Origin: Plasmodium malariae
Lineage: Eukaryota > Apicomplexa > Aconoidasida > Haemosporida > Plasmodiidae
Assembly (NCBI RefSeq): GCF_900090045.1
Contig: NC_041777.1
Coordinates: 613,501 to 677,500, forward strand
Reading direction: 5' to 3'
DNA length: 64,000 bases
A model generated the notes under the pieces. The model ran no database searches, had not been told where the DNA came from, and was given only the letters and a program-made list of their open reading frames with translations. Made by a program: the position numbers and the translations under genes. Position 1 is the first letter of the stretch, and every line of letters begins with the position of its first letter. Positions 42,725-54,900 of the stretch are shown piece by piece.

Positions 42725-42883
42725 CATTTTTTTTTTTTTTTTTTTTTCATTTTTTTTTTTTTTTTTTCCCATTGCTTCTCCTGTTTACTTTTTCAAAAGT
42801 TACAGCATGTTGCATCCGTTTTATATGTACCATTCATGTATTCCTTCATCGGTATATTCTGTCATTTGATTTAATATAAAAAT
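42455..42883. other. PPO-SufS gap with long poly-T
   Basis: Tandem plus-strand genes 429 bp apart. Positions 42641-42768 are almost pure T with a few A or C interruptions. Such a tract between two same-strand genes probably carries both the PPO 3' end signals and the SufS promoter. Confidence 0.6.
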
Positions 42884-44884
42884 ATGTTATGTAGGTATAA
42901 GCATGTTTGTTCTACTGCTTGTATTGTATTCTTGTTACTGGTAAATGGCAGGGCTTACTCTTACTATGTAACGAAAATGAAGATGCCTACAAAAATGACT
43001 ACAAAAATGAGAACGAGAACGAAAACGAGAACGAGAATGAGAACGAGAATGAGAATGAGAACGAGAACAAGAACGGACAATTCGTGCGTTCCGAAAATTA
43101 TTAAGCGAAATGTAGAATTAAAAGCACTAGTTGAAAAGCCGCAGATCGACAACAACATAATAAATTATTTTAAAGATATTAGAGGCGAATTCCCCTTCTA
43201 TCAAAAAAAAAAGGATTGCCCTGTTTACTTTGACAGCGCGGCAACTACACACAAGCCCTCCTGCGTAATTCGGGTAATCACAAACGCGGAAAAAATGCAG
43301 AAAAAATGTATGCACCTGTGAATATGTATTTGCTCGCATAAACTTGATTGTATGTGTGCCCATTTGTGCCTCTGAAAAAATGCGCAAATATTTTACCTTA
43401 CTTGTTCATGCATTTTTGTAACATTTTTCAATTTTTTTTTTTTATTTTCTTCCCTTTTTCATTCATTAATTCGCTCGCTCGATCGCTCAATCGCTCAATC
43501 GCTCGTCCGTTTGTTTGTTCATTTATGCATTTTCCTATTTGCTCGTTCGCATACTTGTCCCTTTTCCTTATGCTAGAAAATAGAGCACTTTTACTCAAGC
43601 GAGAATTCCAACATCCACCGTGGCATTTACAAACTCAGCCGCGAAGCAACGAACAGCTACGAGCATGTGCGAAAAATAGTAAAGGATTACATCAATTGTG
43701 ATAGCGCACAAGAAATAGTGTTCACCAATGGTGCAACATATGGACTGAATTTAGTGTGTAACATGCTTATGGATAAAGTTATAATGGAAATTGAAGACGA
43801 AATTTATATAAGCTATTTAGAGCATCACTCAAATATTATTCCATGGCAAGAAGAAATAAAAAAAAGAAAAAAAGGAAAATTAAAATATATACCTTTAAAA
43901 ACAAGTGGATATGTTAATATAAAAAAGATGGAAAAAATTGTAAGTAGTAAAATGAAAGTAGTATCAATAAGTCATGTTTCCAATGTATTAGGCAATATAC
44001 AAAATGTTAGCAGACTTATAAAAAAAATAAAAAAAAAAAATCCTAATATTATCGTAATAATTGATGCATCTCAAAGTTTTGCACATTTAAAATATGATAT
44101 AAAAAAAATGATACAAAATAAGTGCAATCCTGATATATTAATTGCATCAGGCCATAAATTTTGCGCATCATTAGGTAGCGGTTTTATTTATATAAAAAAA
44201 TCCTTAACATGTTCATATAAATTTAAGCCACTCTTATATGGAAGTAATATAATAACACAAGTGAAAAAATATAAATCAAAATTTGTCTCTTCCCCTCAAC
44301 TTTTTGAAACTGGCACACAAAACATTGCTGCCATTTTGTCTATGGGTGTTTCTCTTCTATTTTTGAAAAAAATTCAAAAAAATTATTCTTATATATATGA
44401 AATGTATTTGTACGATTTGCTCATTTACTACTTGAATAAATTCCTTAAAGATAAATTAATACAACTCCCGTGGACAGTTCAATCTTCTCTCAATTGCAAT
44501 CATAACACAGATTATACTAACCACAGCATAGGAAAACCACATGACCATCATGTTAAGGAACAAGTAGAAAAAAATTCCAATCCATCTTCACTTGATTTCA
44601 AGATTTACATTCATAACAGTAGAAAGGTACGACGAAAAAAAATTGGAATACTACCTCTATGGTCTGACAGTTTTTCCTCCTTCGATTTAGTTACATTTCT
44701 AGATTTTAAAAATATATGTATAAGGTCAGGACACCACTGTGCATCCTTATTACATCATTACTTTTTAAAAATACCTGAAAGCTCAAGGATATCCATTTTT
44801 TTTTATAACACACCAGAGGAAGTACATTACTTAGCTGAGCAGATTGCTGCAGTAGCACTCATGCTCAATGAATTAAAAAGGTAA
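42884..44884 (+). CDS. SufS: SufS cysteine desulfurase, apicoplast
   Basis: PLP enzyme that takes sulfur from cysteine for iron-sulfur cluster assembly; in Plasmodium it works with SufE in the apicoplast (established). Exon 1 is 42884-43273, intron 43274-43576 (GTAATC to GCTAG), exon 2 is 43577-44884; phase 0; 565 residues. The N-terminus has a signal-peptide helix (STACIVFLLLVNGRAYS) and then a Lys/Arg/Thr/Met repeat, a classic bipartite apicoplast leader. Enzyme motifs are VYFDSAATTHKPS, NIHRGIYKLS, EHHSNIIPWQ, VSNVLGNIQNV, IDASQSFAH (PLP-contacting Asp and Gln), SGHKFCASLGSGF (Schiff-base Lys) and RSGHHCASLLHHY (catalytic Cys loop). All catalytic residues are present. There is an insertion of about 45 residues before LPLWSDSFSS. 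It follows PPO on the same strand. Confidence 0.93.
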
Positions 44885-45878
44885 ATTTTATGCCGCCAAA
44901 AATGGGGAAAAAATTATGTACACGTTCATATGCACCTTCCCAAAGAGCACCCATGGATGCGTAGTTAAGAGCGCGTGAAACGATAGAGATATTACGTATG
45001 TTGAAGAAAAAAAGGAAGAAATATAGCATAGAGTTGCATAAAGCGGCGCAACATAACGCGGCATAGAGTGGAACACCACAATGAACCCCCGTAACCATAA
45101 TAATTTTTTTAATTTTCGCGTGCAACAGTACCCTGGTGCTTACACTTATTTGTCGTTACGCGTGCGTGCATGTAGTAATATACAGCTTGTCTCAACGCCC
45201 TTTCACGCGATTCCTTGTTGTTTTCTCATTTTTCTCATTCATTTTTTATTTTATTGTATTTCATCGTATTATATCATATTTCATCATCTTATATCATACT
45301 TCATCTTATACTTCATCATCTCATATCATACTTCATCTTATACTTCATCATCTCATATCATACTTCATCTTATACTTCATCATCTCATATCATACTTCAT
45401 CTTATACTTCATCATCTCATATCATACTTCATCTTATACTTCATCATATTTCGTTTTATTTTATCATATATCATTGAATTATATTTTATTATATTCCAGT
45501 ATACTTCATACAGTTTTGTTCTCCTTTATATTAAGCTGCATTATATCACATTCATTTTTTTTTTTTTTTTTTTTTTTTTCCCTTTTTATTTCTGTTCATA
45601 TTTTTTTTTTTTTTTTTTTTGTTTTGTTGTGAGCGCATGACGCTATTTGCCTTCATGTGTTCTACTGCCTCCATAATTTGTTAAAGTGATATTGAAATGT
45701 AACTACTCTAGCAATGTATTATTGTTTCGTTTATCTATTATTTTATATTTGTATATATATATATATATACTTAATTTTTTTTTTCTTTTTATTCGCATTT
45801 TGCTTCGTTTTATTACTTCTTTGCCTTATTTTCATCCATTTTTTTTCTTTTGTTTTGTTTTGTTTTTAACCCTACGGT
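44885..45878. other. Intergenic region with a 32-bp minisatellite
   Basis: Contains about five copies of a 32-bp unit (TCATCTTATACTTCATCATC then TCATATCATACT; 45283-45452), poly-T runs and short TA repeat. Reading frames over the minisatellite are artefacts. No gene seen. Confidence 0.6.
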
Positions 45879-48800
45879 ATGCGTATTATGGCCACACACC
45901 CCTATAGCCTGAAACTGTTAAACACCTCAATAAAAAGAAAAGTAAAAAACGTTGAGGTATTTAAATCTAATAATTCCCTTTACACAAAGTTCAAGGGGTT
46001 AAGTAAAAAGTGTGAGAGAGAAATAAATAAGGAAATAATTACTTTGAGAAGCTATTTATTTAAAAAAGATGAAGCATATTTAAATGAAAAGGACATCAGC
46101 AAAATACTTAACAAAATTATTAAAAAAAAAATTACGAATGAATATATATGGAATAGTATAAAAAACTTAATTTTCAAATTTAATTTGAAATGTTTACACA
46201 ATAGTTTGGACATATCATCTTGTGTACAAAATAACAACGTTTTGGTTAGCCCAAACAAAGTAGTAGGAAATTACAATAAAAATTTTGACCACATAAATGT
46301 GTATTTACTGGCTATAGCTATACAAACTTCAAATAAGAGAAGTGCTTGTTTGTTTAATTTCCTTTTTTCCTATTTGACATGTTTTTGTGCAAATATTGAA
46401 CCAAGGCACTTCCTCCATATATTCTTGGTGCTAGTAAAAAACACATATCGCGATTTAAAGTTAGATCAAGCAGAGGAAAAAAAAAAGATATGCTACAAGG
46501 GGGCAAGTGATGTTTGCATTAGTAATAGTTACTCACGAAATGATACTTCCACGAACTACTACCCTCCTGTTGAGCAAAGATATAAGGACAAAATTATCAT
46601 CTCCCAAAAAAAATTCATACAACTCTTAACACATTACTGTACTGACAATATAAATTTTTTTTCCTTTAATGAAATAGGTTTAATATGTGAAGCGCTTTGC
46701 CATTTTTCCCTAAAAGAAAATCCATTCGTCGAATATTGGAATAGTTTCCTCTTTTACACCTTCGAAGTGAGCTCAAAAAAGGGAGTCAAAAATGTGTGCA
46801 GAGTGGAAAATAGTGAAAATAGAGGAAGTAGTGTAAATAGTGAAAATAGAGGAAGTAGTGTAAATAGTGAAATTAGTGGAAGTAGTGTAAATAGTGAAAT
46901 TAGTGGGAGTAGTGTAAATAGTGAAATTAGTGGAAGTAGTGTAAATAGTGAAATTAGTGGAAGTAGTGTAAATAGTGAAATTAGTGGAAGTAGTGTAAAT
47001 AGTGAAATTAGTGGAAGTAGTGTAAATAGTGAAAATACTGGAAGTAATGAAAACGGTAAAAACAGCAAAAACAGCAAAAACAGCAAAAACAGCAAAAACA
47101 GCAAAAACAGCAAAAACAGCAAAAACAACAGAAATCATGAAAACGATAAAAATAACAACTGTAAAAATAGTGCAAATTATTGCTCAACGTTATGCACGGA
47201 CAATAATATTTTAACAAAAAAATATGAACGTTCAGAATTATTTACAAAAAGGAAAAGAGCAAAAAATTATGAAAATCGCACGTGTAGTAATATTCATTAT
47301 GACAAATTTGTAGAACTGAATGGAAGAAATGTACTAAGTATTCTTAAATATATTCTTAGTTATCGTAATTTATTTCCAGACATTATATACATAGGAAGTA
47401 AGCTCAAGAAAATTTTTTTTAATATTAACCTTGATACAAATTTACATGAATGTTCAGAAATTTTATATCACTTTAAATGTATAAATGAGCTAAGCATAAC
47501 ATATTTGAAAGAAAAAATAAATTTGTATGAATATCAATTTAAAGACGAATTTATAAATTCTTATTATTTACAATGTCTTTTAAAAATAGCTCACCTGTAT
47601 TCCTACGAACAGTTATCTAGTCATATTCCATTTTTAAATATATTTTTACACAATATACATAAATTTTCAACAGAAAATGCATGTTCGTTACTCGGATTGA
47701 TATTTAAAAGTTATGAGTATAGTTCATATAACAATTCTGCTCCAAAGTTAAATGCTACCAACAGTAGGAAAATGTGCGTAAGGAGTGCCATTGGGTGGGA
47801 CACAAATTGCACTGTCCAAACTTACTACAATCACTCCCATAACGACCTTTTCGTGAAGAATACCTTTTTACACAACTCTGTCTGTTCCTCTACACACGAA
47901 AATTGTCAATCAGTATTTCATTTAAATCAGTTTCGTGGAATTAAAGAAAGTGCATGTTTCTTTAACCCCAATTGGGTGAATGCCCCACCGAATAGTGAAA
48001 AAAAAGAAAAACTAACAGGGAATCGAACAAACAGGAATAGTACTGTTTTATTTAATGATGCTTCTTCATATGATTACAATAAGCTGCTGCTTAGTCTTCT
48101 CTCTACGCTGTGCTATACATGTAGCGAAATAACTAATATTATTTCATACAAAGAAATTCTTTTTTTATGTGAAATATTGAGTACACAACTCTTCGTTCCT
48201 AATTCAGTGCTTACCAGTATATACAATCGAATATGTAATGATATAGAAAAAGGTAAATTTTATCATACTGACATATCCATACAACAATTAGAGTACTTAT
48301 TTTTCATTGCTTGTTTTATATATGACAATAATTTTGAAAATACAAAGCTACTAAGATGTTTAATAAACTTATTTTTAAATAAAAATAAAGAAGTATCCTC
48401 ATTAAGATATATGAATATTTATGCATTTTATTTGTTGACATTGAAAAAAGCAAGTATCTTCATTCCGCCGAAATATTTTAATTTCGTACTGCAAAATATT
48501 ACACTACTCAACTATTCGATGCTTTATAACAATCTTTTAATTTATTTTTTAAAATGTTCAAAAAGGAACTATAAACATATTGTAAGCGAAAGGACAATAG
48601 AAGAAGCAGAAAAAAGGAGATATACAAGAGGTGGATACAAAATGGGTGGATACAAAATGGGTGGATACAAAAAGGGTGAATACAAAAAGGGTGAATACAA
48701 AAAGGGTGAATACAAAAAGGGTGAATACAAAAAGGGTGAATACTACAAGGGTGGATACTACAAGGGAGATAAAAAGAAGAAGTATATAGACATTCCTTCC

Positions 48801-49376
48801 TTCAAAAAACTAACAACACATTATGCGTTAACATCTCCTAAACATAAAATGAATGCGCTTGTTTTTAATGAAAAATGCTTTAACACTGAGCTTCTTAAAA
48901 TTTTTTTGTATCTGTGGAATATTACTTCCTCTAGGCCTGGGAGGAAAATACTTGATTTATTAGTTGTATTAAATATGTTTTATGATGATATAAATATACG
49001 TTACTACCTACTCAACAGTTGTACACTTAAAAAAATAAAACGTTATGTACACCTATTGGCAGGAAAAATGGATAAACGATTTGTTGTTTTCTGTAAAGAT
49101 AAAATAAGAAAAAAAATCATTCATTTTGATTTAGACAAACTCCAAAAGATTAGCAGTAACGCACATTTAAGAGATAATAATAATATACAACAAAAAAACG
49201 ATTTATCAAAATTAGAAAAAATTAAAGAGAGCGAAAATTACCTACTAAATGATTATAAGCACAAGAAAAATATTGCTATTATAAAGGATGTGAAAAATGC
49301 TAAGTTGGCCAAGTATTTTACAAATTGCAAAAGGGGTGCACCCGTTCAACAATTTTTGTCCATATATTGCGAATAG
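45879..49376 (+). CDS. Large helical-repeat protein, possibly of the HPR/FASTK-like organellar RNA-binding group
   Basis: Not firmly recognised. Single exon, 1165 residues. Outside its repeats it is composed of paired amphipathic helices of about 35-40 residues (FNEIGLICEALCHFSLKE, TENACSLLGLIFKSYEY, LRYMNIYAFYLLTLKKAS), the pattern seen in apicomplexan heptatricopeptide proteins that usually act on organellar RNA. I do not see the C-terminal RAP domain that many of those carry. No signal peptide; the start MRIMATHPYSLKLLNTSIKRKVKN is basic and could target mitochondria, with an alternative start at 45888. Inserts are a 27-bp SGSSVNSEI array (46804-47043), a KNS array (47052-47126) and a KKGEY array (48631-48765). 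Function is inferred from fold pattern only. Confidence 0.7.
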   Translation: MRIMATHPYSLKLLNTSIKRKVKNVEVFKSNNSLYTKFKGLSKKCEREINKEIITLRSYLFKKDEAYLNEKDISKILNKIIKKKITNEYIWNSIKNLIFKFNLKCLHNSLDISSCVQNNNVLVSPNKVVGNYNKNFDHINVYLLAIAIQTSNKRSACLFNFLFSYLTCFCANIEPRHFLHIFLVLVKNTYRDLKLDQAEEKKKICYKGASDVCISNSYSRNDTSTNYYPPVEQRYKDKIIISQKKFIQLLTHYCTDNINFFSFNEIGLICEALCHFSLKENPFVEYWNSFLFYTFEVSSKKGVKNVCRVENSENRGSSVNSENRGSSVNSEISGSSVNSEISGSSVNSEISGSSVNSEISGSSVNSEISGSSVNSEISGSSVNSENTGSNENGKNSKNSKNSKNSKNSKNSKNSKNNRNHENDKNNNCKNSANYCSTLCTDNNILTKKYERSELFTKRKRAKNYENRTCSNIHYDKFVELNGRNVLSILKYILSYRNLFPDIIYIGSKLKKIFFNINLDTNLHECSEILYHFKCINELSITYLKEKINLYEYQFKDEFINSYYLQCLLKIAHLYSYEQLSSHIPFLNIFLHNIHKFSTENACSLLGLIFKSYEYSSYNNSAPKLNATNSRKMCVRSAIGWDTNCTVQTYYNHSHNDLFVKNTFLHNSVCSSTHENCQSVFHLNQFRGIKESACFFNPNWVNAPPNSEKKEKLTGNRTNRNSTVLFNDASSYDYNKLLLSLLSTLCYTCSEITNIISYKEILFLCEILSTQLFVPNSVLTSIYNRICNDIEKGKFYHTDISIQQLEYLFFIACFIYDNNFENTKLLRCLINLFLNKNKEVSSLRYMNIYAFYLLTLKKASIFIPPKYFNFVLQNITLLNYSMLYNNLLIYFLKCSKRNYKHIVSERTIEEAEKRRYTRGGYKMGGYKMGGYKKGEYKKGEYKKGEYKKGEYKKGEYYKGGYYKGDKKKKYIDIPSFKKLTTHYALTSPKHKMNALVFNEKCFNTELLKIFLYLWNITSSRPGRKILDLLVVLNMFYDDINIRYYLLNSCTLKKIKRYVHLLAGKMDKRFVVFCKDKIRKKIIHFDLDKLQKISSNAHLRDNNNIQQKNDLSKLEKIKESENYLLNDYKHKKNIAIIKDVKNAKLAKYFTNCKRGAPVQQFLSIYCE
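46804..47126 (+). repeat. SGSSVNSEI and KNS coding repeats
   Basis: Two adjacent arrays: nine-residue units SGSSVNSEI (27 bp, about eight copies plus NRGSSVNSE variants), then three-residue KNS units (AAAAACAGC, about eight). The junction is abrupt, so two separate expansions met. Confidence 0.93.
48631..48765 (+). repeat. KKGEY coding repeat
   Basis: Nine units of 15 bp (AAAAAGGGTGAATAC) with GGYKM and YKGGY variants at the edges, in the C-terminal third of the helical-repeat protein. Confidence 0.92.
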
Positions 49377-49414
49377 AAATACGCACAAAAAGGGGGATGA
49401 TCGGAGAAAAAGGA

Positions 49415-49602
49415 TCAACTGAGTTTGAACACATCCATGTAAGGACGACCTCGTATGATCGGTCCCCTATGTGTATGATTATGTATCCGTGGAAAAAATA
49501 AGCGAAAAAAAAAAAAAAAAAAAAAAAGTATTCCAAATGTACATACGCTGCTAATGCGAATACTAATATTAATACTAATGCCCCTCGTGTACTGGGATTA
49601 CG
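49415..49602 (-). CDS. Candidate 35-40-residue single-pass membrane protein (3' two exons)
   Basis: Not recognised. Exon 49602-49547 follows a strong acceptor (TTCCTTCAG), encodes RNPSTRGALVLILVFALA, and leaves through GTATGT. Exon 49466-49415 follows CACATAG, continues in phase with GPIIRGRPYMDVFKLS and ends in TGA. The result is one hydrophobic helix flanked by Arg, as in tiny subunits of membrane complexes. An ATG giving MNMY with donor GTAGTT near 49680 could be the start (phase 0), but that donor is weak. The 3' end is 38 bp from the end of the convergent helical-repeat gene. Confidence 0.38.
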
Positions 49603-50328
49603 CTGAAGGAACAGTCAAACGTATTGACGCTTAAGCTGTAAGCAATACATTGACAACGTCAAACTACATACATGTTCATGTTATATACTCCGCGCTCTAA
49701 ATACGTTAAAAAATGCAGGGTTTATATTAAATTTTTTTACACATTAAATGGGTTGGAAAATACAAGTTTTTAAAGTTATATGGAGTTGTAAATTAAAAAG
49801 AGACAAATAAAAATGAAAAGTGAGAGGTGCTTGCCCATGCAGCAATGGCATCCCAAAAAACGTGTACAAGGTAAAGGTGTATAAAAACAAATTTCTTACT
49901 TTCATAACACTTGGGAGTCTTCCATTTTTTGCATTTTTAACCTTTACACTTTTCCATTTTTTAATTTTTTTTTTTTTTTTAATTAATCAAATTAAAAATG
50001 TAGTGGCGTATTTTCCCAATCATTTATTACCATTTCTCACGTATTTTTTTTTTTTTTTTCCTTTTTTTTGAAAAAAAAAACAATCCAAATGCTGCTTCAT
50101 TTTTTCACCTTATTATGCCCAATTTATATTTCGATTTTTTAATATTCCGCTATTTTGAAAATCTTAACTTTGTTGCTACTTTAAAAATAAATTATTTCTC
50201 CATCAATTTAGCAGAGCGATGCATAAAAGGGGTGGAAGAGCATGCGCACGTGTTTGTTTAACACAGATTTGTCCCTCGTTCATTTCCAATGGACCATGGT
50301 CCCTCGCTTGGTACGCTACTTCAAAAGA
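49603..50328. other. Intergenic region, no clear gene
   Basis: Downstream of eIF3i. A plus-strand frame at 49814-49960 reads SNGIPKNVYKVKVYKNKF then a hydrophobic run, partly protein-like, with a possible GTAAAG donor after 49872. I cannot extend it into a gene. The remainder is poly-T. Confidence 0.35.
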
Positions 50329-51198
50329 CTAATCATATTTCCCTATAAAATAATCCTTATCAAAATGATATATTCTTGCAAATCCGTCTTCACCCCCTGA
50401 AACGAAACCATCTCCGTGTGGTAAAAATTTAATAGAATGTACAGTACCGAAATGTCCTTTAACACTGCCTAGCTCATTTGCATGTATTATATCATAAAGC
50501 AGAGTTTGAAACTTTCCCTCTCCTGTAGCAGTCGTGGTAACATGTTCAGCTGCTTGACCACCTGCTAGGATAATATGATTTTTTGGATTATTTTCACTTT
50601 TAAACAATGGGGATATATCACATGTATTTAAAGGTCTATCAGCTTTATATTCATTTATAATTTCAAAATTTATAGCATCCCTCAGGGTTGCTGTTCCATC
50701 TGTTGATGAACTCAACATGATCATCCTATCTTTATCAAAAGCTAAATTTGTAACCTCTTTTGAATGAGCTTGGAATTTATTCATTTGATGACCATCCTCA
50801 GCATTCCATATTACTATTTCCCCATTTTCATGTGCTGATAAAATTATTTTATCAAAAAAACACCACCTCACTTGTATGCACCTACTCTCATGTTCTTGTT
50901 TCCATATCAATGTATCACTTTTTAAATCATATAATTTAATAAATCTTTTATGGTCAGCTTTTAACCTATCATTTGCTACAACTATTTTATTCTGATCTAA
51001 TGGATTTTTATTAAACTCAACAAATCGCACAGGACCGCTCTCTTCAATAACTTTTAAAGTTTCTCCTGTGTACACGTCAAATATATAAACTTTATTAGCT
51101 GCAGATGAGCATACTATTCTTTTGCTATCGTAAGTAACATCCGAATTATACACAGCCCCGCTGCACTCGTACAGGCCTAAAGGATGTGAATACCAAAG

Positions 51199-51233
<35 letters not shown>

Positions 51234-51936
51234 ACCACAAGTATTTATTTTTTTAGAACAAATTATACAGCTGCTCTAAATGAGTTAACTCACTACGGGC
51301 AGTTATTGGGAAATTAAAAAGAAGCAAAACTCCATAGCATTCTTGCAAATATAAACGAGCGATTTTTTTTCCATGTCAGGGAAAATATGACCAAGTCAGG
51401 AAAAAATACAATAATACGTCATACAAAAAATAACATGACATAATGACAACACTGCAACAATACAACATGATATATAAAAAATATAACCTATTTGGCTTCC
51501 ATCTGATAATCTCCACAAAATAAATTTTTTATCCTACAAAATGGGAGAAGAAATTACAACCACACATGTACAAGCATGTTACATGCACATAACGTACATA
51601 TTGTGTACATATTATGTACATATCATGTGCATATTATGTATATATATGCATATATATGCATATATATGTGCATGAACATACAAAAATGAATAGAAAATCA
51701 GCCCCATGGTGAAATAAAAATCTCCGAGCAGTTTTACATATACTAATATATCGCTGTAGCTTTTCTTATGAAAAAAATAAATCTGAACAAGCAAATAAAA
51801 AAAATTATAGCAACTTTTTAAACATTTATATTTTTTCTTCTCTAACCCTTCCTGTTGTAAATAATAAATCTCCATCATAATTTGTATTTACATGCGTTAA
51901 CGGACGATTATGACCACATAAATATTTTCTTTTCAT
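50329..51936 (-). CDS. eIF3i: Translation initiation factor eIF3 subunit i (WD40), three exons
   Basis: WD40 scaffold of the eIF3 complex that organises mRNA loading on 40S ribosomes in the cytoplasm. Exons 51936-51847, 51533-51488 and 51176-50329 keep phase with GT-AG borders, giving 327 residues, the normal size for the family (about 325). It starts MKRKYLCGHNRPLTHV with DGDLLFTTGR (first WD blade), then DKKFILWRLSDGSQIG across the 46-base middle exon, and later blades GHQMNKFQAHSKEVTNL and LAGGQAAEHVTTTATGEGKF, a segment highly specific to eIF3i, ending GHFGTVHSIKFLPHG, SGGEDGFARIYHFD. Intron 2 begins with a GTTATA donor and contains a poly-T run on the sense strand. The family match is nearly gapless. 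Confidence 0.94.
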
Positions 51937-54900
51937 TTTAAAAAAACGCTAAAATTTGCGGTGAATGTGCTTATTTAATTTATATATACGTGTACATACA
52001 AACATAGAAACGTACATACGTATATACGTACATCCATATATATGTATATATGTATGTATATTTATCCTATTTTACTTAGGTTAACAAATTAACTAATGGG
52101 ATTACTATATATTTTGACTTAACCTTTCGGAATTATTTTAATTTTACACTATTTTATCTATGCTCATTTTTTTTTTTTTTCACTTTCAAATTTTATGAAC
52201 ATGTACATAAATATTAATTACGTATGTACGTAAATATTAATTACGTATCTATATAAACATTAATTACGTATGTATATAAACATTAATTACGTATGTATAA
52301 ATGTATATATGTATGTATAAGTATATGTATGTATAAGTATATGTATGTATATGTATGTATGTATGTATGTATGTATAGGTATATGTATGTATATGTAAGT
52401 ATAAATATATATAGTATATGTAAGTATATGTATGTATATTTATACAGTTGAAACGTTTCTATTTCAGCGCGCGCCGCTCCTAGGGTGATACATAATTCGT
52501 TAAAATGACGAGTTTATAAACACACAGCAACCAAAAATACCTTCATTTAATTTAACTTTATTTTTTTTTTAATTTTATTTCATTTTGATTTCATTTTATT
52601 CAATTTAATAAAATATATTTTAATTCAATGCAATTAAATTTTTTTTTTTTAAGTTATTCTTGTTTCTGTGCTTTGACAACAGGATATTCTTTTCTTTTTT
52701 TTTCATTTATGTAGTCATTTTTTCCTTGACTTTTAAAAAAGAAAGAAAAGAAAAAAAGGAAAGAAATGAAAAAAAAGAAAAAAAGGAAAGAAATGAAAAA
52801 AAAGAAAAAAAGGAAAGAAATGAAAAAAAAGAAAAAAAGAAAGAAAAGAAAAAAAAGAAAAAAAGAAAAAAAAGAAAAAAAAGAAAGAAAAAAAGAAAAA
52901 GAAAATTCCTGGCCAATTAATAGTAGAATGCACAGTAAATATGTATATATTAAATATACATATAATATGTATTATGTATATATTGGCTTAATCTTTTCTC
53001 TTTTGAAAAAAGGTATACGCATATATATATTATATATATAATATAAAATTACCTTATAGAGAGCAAAATAAAATACCCCTCACCTAAATACGTGTAAGTT
53101 TATATACATATATATATATATATACTATGTATATAGATATAATATGTATATATAATATTTTTGGTACCATATTTTATTGTATATTAATTTTTATAAAATT
53201 ATTAAAAAAAAAAAGGAAAAAGGCAGGAAAAACAAATATTTATTTTTCCTTTTTTGATGTTTCTCTTCTTTTTTTTTTTTTTATTATTAGTATATTTTAT
53301 AATTTTTTATGTCCTATTTTTCATTTGCCTTTTTTCCTTTTTTTGACTATGTTTTTCCATAAACAAAAAAAAAAAAATAAAATAAAAATAATGTTACCTA
53401 CAAAAAAAAATACATTATTATCCCTCATTTGTTGTATTATTTTTCCTTTTCATTTTTTTTTTTTTTAATTTAAAAAAAGTATACATATGTATGTATGTAT
53501 TTGTATATGTATGTAATATATATTTATATATATGTATTCCTCAAATTTTGATACATATCAGTATATAATTGCTTCTTTATTTTGTCGTTTTTTAATGAAC
53601 TTATTTGGTTATTCTCAAAATACTGTTTGATTTTTTTATATACTTATATAAGCAGTTGTATTTTGCATATTATTGAGTAGGTTCAGTGTATGTCTCTAAT
53701 ATATATAGTTTTATACATATAAACGTATGCATACATATAAATTATTATTTATATATATATATATATATATATTTGTATATATGTATGTATAATAATATTT
53801 CTTGTTATAATATTGTGTTGTATTTTCTTATGCATAGAAATTCCACTATTTTTTTTTTCTTTTTTTTATTAATTTATTTTTTAATGTAATTAAGTTGTAG
53901 TAATATGTTGTTTTATTATTAATAAATATTTACCATATAATAATATATATTTAGTAATAATCATAATTTATACCATTATTATTTTTTAATAATTTATTTT
54001 TTTATAATTTACTTAAATTTCTCAATTTTCATAATTTTCTTAATTTTCATAATGTACTCAATTTTCTCAATTTTCTCAATTTTCTCAATTTTCTCAATTT
54101 TCTCAATTTTCTTAATTTTCTCAATTTTCATAATTATATTTATTTATTTTTTAATTTTAACTATTTTATTATAATTTTTTATGATACGCTTAATATCAAT
54201 TTTTCGTTATATTATTTTCCCATTGTTGCAAAACAATATTTTAAAAAAAAAAAAATAAAATAATAAAATATAGAAAAAAAGAGGAGATACATACATATAT
54301 ATACATACATACGTACATACGTACTCTTATATATGTAGAAGCTTAGAAAATAATATGTTATACATACTACATTTATCCTTTTACAAAATATGTGAAAGAG
54401 ATATTAGATTGTAAAAAAAAAATAGAGAATACGAATTTTATATTAATTTTCACGTTAGTAAATGTTAAATTAGAATATACCTCTAATGCTGCAGCCACTA
54501 CAACTATTACTACCACTATTAGTAGTAACAGTAGTAATAATAATAATGCTACTATTTATAGTAGCAAAAATAGGACTTGATTAATCAAACCATATATATA
54601 TATATATGGATAGATAGATAAAGGAAAAATCTAATATATTCGTAAATTACATCGTTATATGAGTCATATATTTGTATATATGTATTACCAACATTTGTGG
54701 CATTTATTATGTATTTCTTAATATACCATGAAACTTGTGTATTGCTTAGTTGATGTTTAATTTTGTTAAAATTACAACGAGTTTATTAATTTATTAATGT
54801 AATTCTCAGCTTATTAATTCATTTACTAATTCATGTACTCATTCGTTTACTCATTCATTTACTAATTCATTTACTAATTCATTTACTCATTCGTTTACTA

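Noticed and set aside
42503..42879. Poly-Phe frames
   Set aside because: Long poly-T tract between PPO and SufS.
42950..43104. An acidic NENENEN frame overlapping the SufS leader
   Set aside because: It has no connection to a conserved domain, whereas the Lys/Arg frame continues directly into the SufS catalytic motifs.
51612..51878. Minus-strand frame (SYSDILVYVKLLGDFYF) considered as an extra eIF3i exon
   Set aside because: Exon 1 (ending in codon AGG at 51847) joins directly in phase to exon 2 (GAT at 51533), and the resulting protein aligns with eIF3i without a gap, so no extra exon is needed.
54392..54580. 62-residue Thr/Ser/Asn-rich frame
   Set aside because: The second half is a trinucleotide-like repeat, the first half has AT-only codons, and there are no domain features or splice partners.
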